Source of the DNA: Streptomyces sp. WMMC500
GTDB lineage: Bacteria; Actinomycetota; Actinomycetes; Streptomycetales; Streptomycetaceae
Length of the DNA: 64,000 bases
NCBI RefSeq assembly: GCF_027497195.1
Contig: NZ_CP114905.1
Location: 4,289,001 to 4,353,000, forward strand
Direction: 5' to 3'
A model generated the notes under the pieces. The model was not told the origin of the DNA. It searched no databases and was given only the letters and a program-made list of their open reading frames with translations. Both the position numbers and the translations under genes were made by a program. Every line of letters begins with the position of its first letter. The first letter of the stretch is position 1. Below are positions 10,331 to 23,240 of this stretch, piece by piece.

Positions 10331-13215
10331 TTGCTCGACGGCTGGGGCACTCCCGGCTATCAGATGCTGGCCGCGGCCTGCCAGCAGGGCAGCGACCACC
10401 ACACGGAGTACGAGCGCACCGGGGACGTGCGCGCGCTGGACCGTGCCGTCGGCCTCTTCGAGTCCGTCCTCGGCACCGCGCAGAACATCGACATCAGAGC
10501 CACCGCGTCCAACGGCCTGGGCACAGCGCTGTGGTCACGGTACGAACGCTCGGGACTGCCCGCCGATCTGGACGCGGCCATCGGCCTGTTCCGCACCGCC
10601 ATCGGGCTGTTCCCGCACGAGCGCGCGGCGATGCTCCCCGCCTTCCACGCCAACCTCTGCGGCGTCCTGCAACTGCGGTGGCTCCGTACCCGGTCCGAGG
10701 AGGATCTCACCGGCGCGCTCACGGCGGCCCGCGCCTCGCTCGCCGCCACGTCCGACGGCGATCCGCGGCGGGCGAGCCGGCTCAACAACCTGGGCTTCGT
10801 GCTGCTGAGCGTCCACGGCCAGCGCCACGACGCCGCGGCGCTGCCGAGGCGGTGGAGGTGCTGCGCCGCGCGGTCGGCTGCGCGGCTCCCGGCACGGACG
10901 TCCACACCTGGGTCCGCTCCAACCTGGCCGAGACGCTGTGCCACCGGTGCGCCGAGGAGGGCTACCGGGACGCCGGGCTGCTGCACGAGGCCGACCGACT
11001 GGCGCGCGAGGTCCTGCGCGTCACGCCGCACGGCCACCCGCTGACCCCCCGCTTCCAGTCGAACCTCGCCCTCGTCCTGCTGCACCGCTTCCGGGCCGAG
11101 GGCCACGGGCAGGGGCTCGCGGAGGCGGCCACGCTGTCCCGGCGCGCCCTGGCGGCCACCCCGAAGGGGCACCCCAACGCAGCGGAGCGGCGCACCGCGC
11201 TGGCGGAGATCGAGCGCGCGCTCATCCTGCACCGACTCGGCGTGGACGCGACGGCGCTCTCCCACCCCGGGGCCCTCGACGCGCTCGACGACGGTGACAC
11301 CGCCGGGACCGCCCGTACCGTACGCGCGGGACGTGGCGCCCGGCGCCGGCGGCCCGGGCTCAGGCTGCGGCGAGCGCTTCGCCGGCTGGTACGTGTCCAC
11401 GAACGAGCCGTGCTCTCCGTCCCGGAAGGGCATCGCCTGCACCCCGCCGTCCTCCAGCAGCTCGGCGGCGCGCACGCGCTCAGGTCCGCGGTTCTGGGGA
11501 ACCGGGCGGCCGGTGCCGCCGCCGTCGCGTGCTTCCGCCGCGTGGCCCTCGACCCGACGGCTCCCGTACGCGACCGGCTCCACGCGGCCCGCCGCTGGGC
11601 GATGACCGCCGTGGACACCGCGGGCGACGCGGCCGGCGTGGAGCCGTTCGCCCTCGCGGTCACCCTGCTGCCCCGGGCCGCGTCACAGCAGATCGACCGC
11701 TCCCAGCGCGAGCGCCACCTGGCCGAGGTCCCGGGGCTCGCCTGCGACGCGGCCGCCTCCGCCGTACGTCTTGGCCGGCCGGAACGGGCCCTGCGGCTTC
11801 TGGAGCAGGGCCGCGGCGTCCTGCTCGGCCAGGCCCTGGACGCACAGACCGAACTGTCCGGGCTCCGCGCCATGCACCCCGCGCCGGCCGACCGCTACGT
11901 GGAGCTGAGCACCGCGCTGGACCGACCGCCGGGCCCCGGCTTCAGCTCCGCCCACAGGCTGTTGACGGACAGGGCGGCCACCGCCACCGATCCTCTCCAG
12001 AGCGAGGACCGCTACGCCCTCGCCGAGGACCTGGACGCGCTGCTCGCCGAGATCAGGGGCCGCCCCGGCTTCGCCGACTTCCTGAGGCCCCCGCAGGTGG
12101 AGGACCTGCTCTCGGCCGGATCAGCCGAGCGCCCCGTCGTCGTGGTGAACGCCTCGCGGCTCGGCTGCCACGCGCTGCTCCTGAACGGCGAGGCCCCCCG
12201 GCCCCTCCCCCTGCCCCTGGAGTACGCGGACCTGCTTCGCCGGGTCCGCGACTTCCACGCCGCCGTCCGTACCGCGGGCGACGGCGCGGCGTCGCTGACC
12301 GAACAACAGGACGCGCAGGGCACGGCCCGCGCCACCCTGGAATGGCTGTGGGAGGCGCTCGCCCGGCCGGTGCTCGACGCCCTCGACCTGGCGGCGCCCT
12401 CCGCGCGGCAGGACCCCGGCCCTTTGCCCCGGCTCTGGTGGGTCCCCACCGGCCCGTTGACCGCACTGCCGCTGCACGCGGCGGGCCCCGGCGGCGCGAC
12501 GGCCCGCGACGGCGTCCTCGACCGTGTCGTGTCCTCCTACGCACCGACCGTCCGCTCCCTCATCCACGCACGGCGGCACGCGGGTTCCCGGGACCCGGGC
12601 CAGCCCGGCGCGCGGCCCCGCCCCCTCGTCGTCGCCATGCCCGAGACCCCGGGCGCGGCCGACCTGCCCGGGGTGGCCGAGGAGACCGCCGTGCTGACCG
12701 CCCGCTTCCCCGGAAGCCGGGTGCTGACGGGACCGCGAGCGATCCGCCCCGCGGTGCTGGCGGCACTTCCCCGACACGGCTGGGCGCACTTCGCCTGCCA
12801 CGCCGTCGGAGCGGCCGACGCCGTCTCCGCCGGCCACCTCCTGCTCCACGACCACGGGACAGCCGCCCTCACGGTCACGGACGTGGCCCGGCTGCGGCTG
12901 CGTGACGCCCGGCTCGCCTACCTGTCCGCGTGCGAAACGCACCTGGGGCCACGGGCGCTCGCCGACGAGGCCCTGCACGTCGTCGGCGCCTTCCACATGG
13001 CGGGGTTCACCCACGTCATCGGCACCTTGTGGCGCGTCGACGACCACATCTCCGCGACCGTGGCGGGGCACTTCTACGACACCGTCGACGGCGCGTCCCC
13101 GGTCCCGCGGGACGACGAGCCGGCACGGGCGCTCCACGCCGCGGTCCGCACCCAGCGCGGCCGCTACCCGCTGACGCCGACCCTCTGGGCCGCCTACCTC
13201 CACGTGGGGGCGTAG
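10331..13215 (+). CDS. TPR-CHAT caspase-like protease, frame-shifted
   Basis: The product would be about 960 residues: many TPR-like repeats and then a C-terminal CHAT (caspase-related) domain. The CHAT catalytic His is in HFACHA (codon 12799) and the Cys in YLSACET (codon 12931); the final GTLWRVDD and ALHAAVR blocks are also typical. The N-terminal part (10331 to about 10843) and the rest are in different frames. The protein sense changes at HDAAAL|AEAVEVLRRAV, where one base appears to be missing (CTGCCGAGG instead of CTGGCCGAGG). No ATG/GTG opens the first frame; TTG at 10331 or ATG at 10364 are the choices. Either the gene is broken or the base is an assembly error. CHAT proteases usually cleave partner proteins in conflict systems. 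Confidence 0.85.
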
Positions 13216-13236
13216 GCGGAGTCCAAGGCCCGGGGT

Positions 13237-16269
<3,033 letters not shown>

Positions 16270-16325
16270 TCAGGGGTGACGGACGAATGGCGGCGCCGGG
16301 CGCCGCGGGCAGCGGGGACCGGGCC

Positions 16326-17333
16326 TCAGGTGGACGAGCGCACCACGAGGTCCGGGCGCACCCACGCGCCCTCGCCCGTGGTCCGCTCCTCGCCCGCCAG
16401 CAGCCGGGCGACCTGCTCGACGGCGAGCCTGCCGACCTGCCGCTTGTCGATCCGCAGCGTGGTGAGGGGCGGTTCGACCAGCTCGCCCAGGGCCAGGCCG
16501 TCGAAGCCCAGCACGGCGACGTCCCCGGGGATGCGCAGGCCGCGGGCGCGGGCCGCGCGCATGGCGCCGATCGCGATCAGGTCGTTGAAGCCGACCACGG
16601 CGGTGAGGTCTGGGTGCAGGTCCAGCATCCGGACCATGGCCTCCCCGCCGGCCGCCACCGTGTGCTGGTCGCAGCAGACGATCCACTCCTCGTCCACCGG
16701 CAGCCCCTGGCCGCGGGCCTGCGCGAGGAACTGCCGGGCGCGCGGGCTCAGCCTGCCCGGCGGGGCGCCCTCCAGCATGCCGATCCGCCGGTGGCCGCGG
16801 GAGACGAGGTGCGCGACGCCCTGCTGCAGGCCGGACGTCACGTCGATGCCGACGGACCCGAACCGGGTCTGGTCCGGGCCCCGTTCCAGCAGGACGACCG
16901 GCAGACCCCCGGTGTGCCTGGCGAGTTCGTCGTCGTCGCCGTCGCAGTAGCCGACGATCGCGTCGGCCTGGTGGGAGAGGAGGTCGAGCGCTTCGCGTTC
17001 GGCACCGGCGCCGCTGCTCTCGCTGACGATGACGTGCCAGTCCAGCGGCTTGGCCACCTCCAGCACGCCGGAGGCGACTTCGGGGAAGTACGGGTTGGTC
17101 AGGTCCGAGACGATGAGCCCCAGGGTCACCGACCCCTGCCGGCGCAGCGCCCGCGCGTGCCGGCTCGGCCGGTAGTCGAGCCGGCGGGCCGCGGCGAGGA
17201 CCCGTTCCTTGGTGGCGGGGTCGATGTCTTCCTTGTCGTTGATCGCGCGGGAGACGGTCTGCCGGGACACTCCGGCCATCTGGGCCACGTCGAGGATCGT
17301 CGCGCGGCTCGTTCTCGCCTGCTTGCCCGGCAC
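16326..17333 (-). CDS. LacI-family regulator of the glycan operon
   Basis: The 335-residue repressor has an N-terminal LacI helix-turn-helix (ATILDVAQMAGVSRQTVSRAI, hinge helix RPSRHARALRRQ) and a periplasmic-binding-protein-like effector domain (LGLIVSDLTNPYFPEVASG, VVGFNDLIAIGAM, VLGFDGLALGELVEPPLT). It starts at GTG behind an AAGGCGG ribosome site. It sits between the fucosidase and beta-galactosidase genes and is the natural candidate to bind the palindromes at 27002-27069 in front of the operon and release them when a glycan product is present. Confidence 0.93.
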   Translation of the reverse strand: MPGKQARTSRATILDVAQMAGVSRQTVSRAINDKEDIDPATKERVLAAARRLDYRPSRHARALRRQGSVTLGLIVSDLTNPYFPEVASGVLEVAKPLDWHVIVSESSGAGAEREALDLLSHQADAIVGYCDGDDDELARHTGGLPVVLLERGPDQTRFGSVGIDVTSGLQQGVAHLVSRGHRRIGMLEGAPPGRLSPRARQFLAQARGQGLPVDEEWIVCCDQHTVAAGGEAMVRMLDLHPDLTAVVGFNDLIAIGAMRAARARGLRIPGDVAVLGFDGLALGELVEPPLTTLRIDKRQVGRLAVEQVARLLAGEERTTGEGAWVRPDLVVRSST

Positions 17334-17422
17334 TGCTACCGCCTTCTCGTCTTCATGCCGCCCCGCGCGCCGTGGCCGCAAACTGTAGCGACCAGGGGGC
17401 GCGGTGCGGCGCTCGGGTGTGC

Positions 17423-19483
17423 TCAGGTGTACGGGTCTTCGGCCCGGCCCAGGGCGATCGCGAAGAGATGCGCTCCGGGCACTTCCGGATGGGTCCCGTC
17501 CCCGTAGCGGGGCAGGGTGAGGGACTCGAGGGTTCTGCCGGGGTCCAGCGGGACCTGGCAGAAGCCGACCCGGGCGGGCGCGGCCGAGCGTCCGCCCGGC
17601 CGGTTGTGGTACGGCATGGCGACCGCCACCTCCGCGCCGGGCGGGTAGACGCCCTCGCCGAGGACGTCCAGCGCGAGCAGCGGCACGTCCTGTTCCGTGC
17701 CGTCGGCGTAGCGGGCCAGGGCGGGGCCGTAGCTGCGGTCGGCGGTGCCGGCCAGCAGGAAGCCGATCCGGCCCGCCCTGCCGTGCAGCGCGATGGTCTG
17801 GCCCGCGGCCCGGACGTTGTCGGGCGCGCCCGGCGGCACGTCCGGCCAGGTGAACTCCAGGCCCGCGTGCTCGATCCGGGCCCCCGGGGTGAACCCGGCC
17901 GCGGCGAGGGCCTGCGCGGACAGGCTGGTCCCGGTGGGGTCGAGCGCGGCGCCGGCCGGGTCGTCGTCGTCGCTGATCCCGGTGTTGTCGCGCGCCGCGG
18001 CCAGCGACTCGTACCGGCGGGGCGCGGGGACGGACGGGTCGAGGAAGAGCGAGAGGCCGATCCGCGCCTTCGCCCGGGCGGCGAGCACCCGCACCCGGAC
18101 GGCGTCGGCGGTGACCGGCTCGGGGAGGGTGACCAGCCGCTTGTGGCCGACGGTGGTGCCGGTGGCGGTCTGAGTCCAGGTTCCGCCGCGCCGGGTGTCG
18201 ACGGCGAAGGACTCCACCTGCTGGCCGGCCGTGATGTCCTCCTGCAACCCGACGACGTTGAAGGTGCGCGGCTCGGGCAGCGCGACCTCGTGCGGCCCGG
18301 GGCGGGCGGCGCCCGCGGCCAGGTCGTTGCCGTACGCCTCCCGCAGCACCCGCCCGAAGCCCTCCAGTGCCGTCACGTCGGGCTCGGCGAACAGCCCCCG
18401 CGGGTCCGGCGGCACGTTGAGCAGCAGCACGGCGTTGCGGCCCACCGAGTTGCGGTACAGCTCCAGCAGCCTGTCGGCCGTCTTCACCGCGGTGTCCTGC
18501 GAGGCGTGGTGGAACCAGCCCGGCCGGATGGAGACGTCCACCTCCGCCGGGTACCACGCCAGGTGCCCGGCGCGCCGCGCCACCTCCGGACCGGCCAGGT
18601 CGTGCGCCTCCTCGCCGGCGACCGGGGTCTGCGCGTACGGGCCGGGCTCGCCGGCGAGCGGGACGACGCTCCACTCGGTGTAGCGGGCGTAGCCGCTCTC
18701 GTTGCCGACCCAGCGCACGTCGGGGCCGCCGACCGCGCAGGCGGCGTCCCGCGCGAGGGCCCGCACCAGGCCGAACCAGGCGTCGTGTGCGTACGACTGC
18801 TCGGTGCCGGTCGGGTCGGCGCCGTCCAGCCATACCTCGTCGACCGGGCCGTACTCGGTGAGCAGTTCGTACAGTTGGTTGAGGTAGTAGCGGTTGTAGT
18901 CGTCCACCGTGTACGTGAAGGAGGGCAGCTCGCCGTCACGGACCCGCCCGGCCCGGTCGTCGCCGGCGGCGAGGGTGGGGATCGCGGACTCGACGGCCGG
19001 GCTGCCGTTGCCGTAGAAGCCGCCGGGGATGCGGGCGTGGTGCAGGTCGGCGGGCGAGAGGTAGAAGCCGACGCCGAGCCCGTGCGCGCGGGCGGCGTCC
19101 ACCACGTCGCGTACGACGTCGCCCTTGCCGTCGCGCCAGGGTGTGGCCGCCACGGAGTGCCCGGTGTAGCGGCTGGGCCACAGCGCGAAGCCGTCGTGGT
19201 GCTTGGCGGTGAGGATCACGGACCTGAAGCCCGCGCCGGCCAGCGTGCGCGCCCACTGGCGGGCGTCGAGCTCCGCCGGGTCGAAGAGGGAGAGGTCGTC
19301 GGTGCCGGTGCCGTGCTCGCGGCCGGTGAAGGTGTTGATCCCGAAGTGGACGAAGGCGACGAGCTCCTGCCGCTGCCAGGCGACCTGGCGGCCGGACGGG
19401 CGGACCAGGGACGCCTTCCGGCGCAGTTCCTCGTCGCCGTCGCCCGGCGAGACGGCGATCCGCAGGGTCGGGGAGGTGGTCAT
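17423..19483 (-). CDS. GH29 alpha-L-fucosidase
   Basis: The 686-residue protein matches GH29 retaining fucosidases: FVHFGINTFTGREHGTG near the N-terminus, ILTAKHHDGFALWPS (the fucose-binding HH) and the nucleophile Asp in VDEVWLDGADP. The C-terminal 250 residues form beta-rich domains that may bind carbohydrate. No signal peptide is present, so it should work on imported fucosylated oligosaccharide. It starts 9 bp after the GxGYxYP gene and precedes lacI by 89 bp. Confidence 0.93.
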   Translation of the reverse strand: MTTSPTLRIAVSPGDGDEELRRKASLVRPSGRQVAWQRQELVAFVHFGINTFTGREHGTGTDDLSLFDPAELDARQWARTLAGAGFRSVILTAKHHDGFALWPSRYTGHSVAATPWRDGKGDVVRDVVDAARAHGLGVGFYLSPADLHHARIPGGFYGNGSPAVESAIPTLAAGDDRAGRVRDGELPSFTYTVDDYNRYYLNQLYELLTEYGPVDEVWLDGADPTGTEQSYAHDAWFGLVRALARDAACAVGGPDVRWVGNESGYARYTEWSVVPLAGEPGPYAQTPVAGEEAHDLAGPEVARRAGHLAWYPAEVDVSIRPGWFHHASQDTAVKTADRLLELYRNSVGRNAVLLLNVPPDPRGLFAEPDVTALEGFGRVLREAYGNDLAAGAARPGPHEVALPEPRTFNVVGLQEDITAGQQVESFAVDTRRGGTWTQTATGTTVGHKRLVTLPEPVTADAVRVRVLAARAKARIGLSLFLDPSVPAPRRYESLAAARDNTGISDDDDPAGAALDPTGTSLSAQALAAAGFTPGARIEHAGLEFTWPDVPPGAPDNVRAAGQTIALHGRAGRIGFLLAGTADRSYGPALARYADGTEQDVPLLALDVLGEGVYPPGAEVAVAMPYHNRPGGRSAAPARVGFCQVPLDPGRTLESLTLPRYGDGTHPEVPGAHLFAIALGRAEDPYT

Positions 19484-19492
19484 GGGCGTCCT

Positions 19493-21055
19493 TCAGCTCG
19501 CGTGGTTCTGGTTGACCAGGTGGACGAACTCCGCCGGGGTGACCACCTCGACCTCCTGGCGCAGCCCGTCGACGACCGTCCTGACGTCGGCCATCGACTT
19601 GCTCCAGCAGTGCACCAGGACGAGGGTGTAGCCGTCGGCGGACGCGGGTGCCGCGGGGCGGGCGTTGATCTCCCGGATCAGCTCGTCCTGTTCGGTCAGC
19701 CCCTCCCACAGCAGGCTCCGCTGGGCGATCACCGGCTTGCCCGCCACCCAGTTGATGCCGCCGGCCGCTCCGGGGCCGAAGTAGAACAGGGCGTCGACGG
19801 CCGGGTGGCGGAGGTAGGTCTGCCACAGCGCGTCGTCGGCGAAGCAGTCCTGGTCGTCGAGGATCTCGCAGATGCCCATGTCCGCGGTGGCCATCAGGGT
19901 GTTCAGCCGCTCGGTGTAGCGGTTCAGCTCGGCGCGCGGCATCCGGCTGGGGAAGGTGTAGCCGTTGCCGCTGGGTCCGGCGATGAAGTGGTCCTTCGCG
20001 CTGCCGGCGCGGGCGTTGTCGTAGTACCAGCGCAGCGCCGCCGGGGCGAGGTCGACCAGGGAGGGGCTGAGGCCGTAGCCGAGGCTGAAGTCGCCGCGGT
20101 CGGGGCTGGTGAAGTACTCGTGCTGGCTCCACAGGTTGGCGGCCACGTTGTCGCCGTCGCTGATGACGAACGTGACGTAGTGCTTGTTCCGCGTCGCCGG
20201 GGCGGGCTGCGGCTTCTGCCTGAGGCCCGCGGTGCTGTGGATGCTGCTGAGCGCGGAGAGGTTGGGGGCCAGGTCCGACGGGATGGAGGTGATGCCGATG
20301 CCGGACGCCTGGGAGATCATGTCGATCTCGCTGTCGCCGTAGCCCATCAGCGTCGCGCCGGGCGCCATGCCGGCGAGCACGTCCGCCCGCCAGTCGCTCA
20401 CCCCGTCGTAGAAGGTGAAGGCGTCGGTCAGCGAGAGGTAGTCGCGCAGGTGGTAGGCGACGTTCGGGTTCAGCTCGGCGGCCGTCGTGCGGGAGAAGCT
20501 GCCGCCGTACGTCTCGTACGCCCAGCGCTCGTCCCTGCCCGAGACGTCGAGCAGCATCCGGGTCAGGCCGAGGGCCTGCACCTCGGCCTCCTGGCTGCGA
20601 TCGACGGGGAGCGCGGACAGCGGGCCGCTCAGGGCGGAGGCGACGTTGACGGAGTCGACGTTCGCGGCGCGGTCGTAGCGGACGTAGCCGCGCAGCCGGT
20701 CGCGGAAGTGGGTGAGCAGTCCCTGCCAGGTGGTGAGGGAGTCGTCGAGTCCGATGCCGTAGTACGTGTGCAGGCTGTTCTTCCAGACCGCGCCGGGGCC
20801 GCCCTCGTCGATGAAGATCTGCTCCGGGGAGGTGCGGGCGACCAGGCCCTGCAGCGAGCTGACGAGGATCCGGTCGGCGTCGGTGGTCAGGTTGCCGGAC
20901 GGGATGACCTTCAGGGCCTGCAGCGGGGTGCCCTTGGGGAGGGAGGCGCGTACGCGGTGGCGGCGCGCGGGCGCCGCGCCGGCCGAGCCGGGCGCGAGGG
21001 CGAGCGCGGTGCCGGTCGCCAGGGCGGCCTTGCCGAGCGTTCTCCTGCGTATCAA
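19493..21055 (-). CDS. Secreted GxGYxYP-family protein (putative glycan enzyme)
   Basis: The 520-residue protein starts with a positively charged signal (MIRRRTLGKAALATGTALALAPGSAGA). It carries GPSGNGYTFPS, a variant of the motif that names the GxGYxYP family of putative glycoside hydrolases, and other family-like blocks such as VTFVISDGDNVAANLW and LVLVHCWSKS. Its reaction is not established to my knowledge. The secretion signal and the place between the ATPase and fucosidase genes suggest it trims or binds glycans outside the cell before import. RR in the signal could also allow Tat export. Confidence 0.85.
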   Translation of the reverse strand: MIRRRTLGKAALATGTALALAPGSAGAAPARRHRVRASLPKGTPLQALKVIPSGNLTTDADRILVSSLQGLVARTSPEQIFIDEGGPGAVWKNSLHTYYGIGLDDSLTTWQGLLTHFRDRLRGYVRYDRAANVDSVNVASALSGPLSALPVDRSQEAEVQALGLTRMLLDVSGRDERWAYETYGGSFSRTTAAELNPNVAYHLRDYLSLTDAFTFYDGVSDWRADVLAGMAPGATLMGYGDSEIDMISQASGIGITSIPSDLAPNLSALSSIHSTAGLRQKPQPAPATRNKHYVTFVISDGDNVAANLWSQHEYFTSPDRGDFSLGYGLSPSLVDLAPAALRWYYDNARAGSAKDHFIAGPSGNGYTFPSRMPRAELNRYTERLNTLMATADMGICEILDDQDCFADDALWQTYLRHPAVDALFYFGPGAAGGINWVAGKPVIAQRSLLWEGLTEQDELIREINARPAAPASADGYTLVLVHCWSKSMADVRTVVDGLRQEVEVVTPAEFVHLVNQNHAS

Positions 21056-21061
21056 GGTGAC

Positions 21062-22117
21062 TCACTCCTGTTCGTCTGCGGGGTGGAGCCAGCAGTGCAC
21101 CCACTGGCCGGTGGCGTGCGAGGTCCGTGCGGGGAACTCCGCCCGGCAGCTCTCCCGGGCGAACGGGCAGCGCGGGTGGAAGCGGCAGCCGGACGGCGGA
21201 TCGGCGAGGTCGGGCGGCTCGCCGGCGTCCGCCACGTCCGTGAAGGCGGAGGCGCCGGTGCGGGTGAGCGTCCGCGCCGGGTCGGGCGAGGCGCCCAGCA
21301 GCAGCCGGGTGTAGGGGTGCTGCGGGTTCTGGATGACCTCCTCGGTGGGGCCGCCCTCGACCATCTGGCCCGCGTACATCACGTAGATCTCCTCGGCGAG
21401 GTACCGGGCGCTGGCGATGTCGTGCGTGATGTAGAGCAGGGCCAGGTCCTCCTCGTCGCGCAGTTGCGCGAGGAGGTTGAGGATGTCGAGCCGCATCGAC
21501 ACGTCCAGCATCGAGATGGGCTCGTCGCCGAGGACCACCTTGGGTCCCACGGCCAGTGCGCGGGCGATGGCGACGCGCTGGCGCTGCCCGCCGGACAGCT
21601 CGTGCGGCAGTTTGTCGACGAAGTCCCGCGTCGGGGTGAGGCTGACCCGCTGCAGCAGGTCGAGGATGTGCGCTTCGAGGGCGTCCTTGCCGCGGCCGTG
21701 GCCGTGCAGGCGCAACGCCCGGCCCAGGGTGTGCCGCACCGTGTGCATGGTGTTGAGCGAGGCGAACGGGTCCTGGAAGACCATCTGGACGTCGGAGTAG
21801 TACGCGCGGGCGGCCTTGCCGCGCAGCGGGCCCACCGGCTCGCCGCGCAGCCGGATCTCCCCGGACGTCGGCCGGTACATCAGCGAGAACAGCCGCGCCA
21901 GGGTCGTCTTGCCGCTGCCGCTCTCGCCGACCAGGGCGACGATCTTCCCCCGGTGGAGCCGCAGCGAGGTGTGCTCCAGGGCGCGCACGGTCGACGTACG
22001 GCCGATGCGGCTGCGGACCGTGAAGTGCATGGACACGTCGACGGCCTCCAGGACCGGAGCCGCGCCGGCCCCGGGGCCGGGGCCGGTGGCCGGTGTCGCG
22101 TCAGTGGCTGACCGCAT
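21062..22117 (-). CDS. Opp/Dpp-type ABC transporter ATPase (OppF-like)
   Basis: The 351-residue nucleotide-binding subunit shows Walker A GESGSGKTTLAR, signature LSGGQRQRVAIARAL, Walker B VVLGDEPISMLDVS, and the oligopeptide/dipeptide C-terminal extension with four cysteines (CRFHPRCPFARESC...). Its start overlaps the preceding ATPase gene by 17 bp. In this operon the peptide-type transporter is surrounded by glycosidases, so it probably imports an oligosaccharide. Confidence 0.94.
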   Translation of the reverse strand: MRSATDATPATGPGPGAGAAPVLEAVDVSMHFTVRSRIGRTSTVRALEHTSLRLHRGKIVALVGESGSGKTTLARLFSLMYRPTSGEIRLRGEPVGPLRGKAARAYYSDVQMVFQDPFASLNTMHTVRHTLGRALRLHGHGRGKDALEAHILDLLQRVSLTPTRDFVDKLPHELSGGQRQRVAIARALAVGPKVVLGDEPISMLDVSMRLDILNLLAQLRDEEDLALLYITHDIASARYLAEEIYVMYAGQMVEGGPTEEVIQNPQHPYTRLLLGASPDPARTLTRTGASAFTDVADAGEPPDLADPPSGCRFHPRCPFARESCRAEFPARTSHATGQWVHCWLHPADEQE

Positions 22118-23240
22118 CGTCGCTCTCCTCTCGGTGCCGCGCCGGCTGCCACCGCGGGTCGTGCAGCAGGCAGGCCGCCTGCTGCTCCCCGATCCGCAGC
22201 AGCGCCGGGGTCTCGGTGTCGCACGGCTCGAAGCGGTGCGGGCAGCGGGGGTGGAAGGCGCAGCCGGCGGGCGGGTTGCGCAGGTCCGGCGGGGTGCCGG
22301 GGATGCCGCTGAGGCGGCGCACGGGTTCCCGCAGCGGCGGGAAGGAGGCGCGCAGGCCCTCGGTGTAGGGGTGCTGGGGGTGGTGGTAGATGTCGTACGC
22401 CGTGCCGATCTCCACGATCCGGCCGGCGTACATGATCGCGATCCGGTCGGCGAGTTCGACGAGCAGCGACAGGTCGTGGGTGACGAACACGACGGCGAAG
22501 CCGAGCTGTTCGCGCAGCCGCAGCACGTTGGCGAGGATCTGGCGCTGCATGACGACGTCGACGGCGGTGGTGGGTTCGTCCATGACGACGAGGTCGGCGC
22601 CGCAGGCCAGCGCCAGCGCGATGGTGGCGCGCTGGCGGGTCCCGCCGGACAGCTCGTGCGGGTAGGCGCCGGCCTGCCCCGCGGTGAGGCCGACGAGCGC
22701 CAGCAGTTCGTCCGTGCGAGCGCGCGCCGCCTGCCGGGTGAGGGTCCTGTCGTGCTGGCGCAGGACGTCGGTGAACTGCGCGCCGAGCCGCACCACCGGG
22801 TTGAGCGCGTTCATGGCGCTCTGCAGCACGATCGACAGGTCCCGCCAGCGCAGGGCCCGCAGTTGCTTCTCGGACATGGCCGCCAGATCGACGGGCTCGT
22901 CGGCGTGGCCGGGCAGGAAGCGGATCTCGCCCGCGGTGGTCACGGCCGGCGGGCGCTCCAGCCGGGTCAGCGCGGTGATCAGGGTCGACTTGCCGGAGCC
23001 GGATTCGCCGGCGACACCGAGGATCTCGCCGCGCCGGACGGTGAAGGAGACGTCGGCGCAGGCGCGCACGGAGCCGCTCTCCGCGAGGTACTCGACGGTC
23101 AGGCCGCGGACGTCGAGCAGGGGGCGGCCGGCGGGGGTGCCGGGGGCGGCGGTGTCGGTGGGAGCCGTTTCGGGGGGAGCGGTGGAAGCGGGGGGAGCGG
23201 TGGAAGCGGGGGGAGCGGTGGGAGCGGTGTCAGCGGGCAT
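22101..23240 (-). CDS. Opp/Dpp-type ABC transporter ATPase (OppD-like)
   Basis: The 379-residue partner ATPase has Walker A GESGSGKSTLITAL, signature LSGGTRQRATIALAL, Walker B LVVMDEPTTAVDVV and the same Cys-rich C-terminal extension (CAFHPRCPHRFEPC). The first 40 residues form a Pro/Ala/Thr-rich tail with TAPPAS repeats, encoded by a tandem DNA repeat and unlike the family norm. The real domain begins at LLDVRGLTVEYL. The gene overlaps the upstream permease by 11 bp. Confidence 0.94.
   Translation of the reverse strand: MPADTAPTAPPASTAPPASTAPPETAPTDTAAPGTPAGRPLLDVRGLTVEYLAESGSVRACADVSFTVRRGEILGVAGESGSGKSTLITALTRLERPPAVTTAGEIRFLPGHADEPVDLAAMSEKQLRALRWRDLSIVLQSAMNALNPVVRLGAQFTDVLRQHDRTLTRQAARARTDELLALVGLTAGQAGAYPHELSGGTRQRATIALALACGADLVVMDEPTTAVDVVMQRQILANVLRLREQLGFAVVFVTHDLSLLVELADRIAIMYAGRIVEIGTAYDIYHHPQHPYTEGLRASFPPLREPVRRLSGIPGTPPDLRNPPAGCAFHPRCPHRFEPCDTETPALLRIGEQQAACLLHDPRWQPARHREESDDAVSH
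23172..23225. repeat. Three tandem 18-bp repeats inside an ABC ATPase gene
   Basis: The unit GGGGGGAGCGGTGGAAGC is repeated head to tail three times, the last copy with one A-to-G change. Each copy encodes six residues (TAPPAS on the minus strand) in the disordered N-terminal tail of the ATPase. Since 18 is a multiple of three, copy number can change without breaking the frame. Confidence 0.9.

Noticed and set aside
17372..22111. A 1579-codon plus-strand open frame
   Set aside because: It lies opposite fucosidase, GxGYxYP and ATPase genes, is Arg/Gly/Val-rich and has no domain. Such antisense openings are normal in this GC range.
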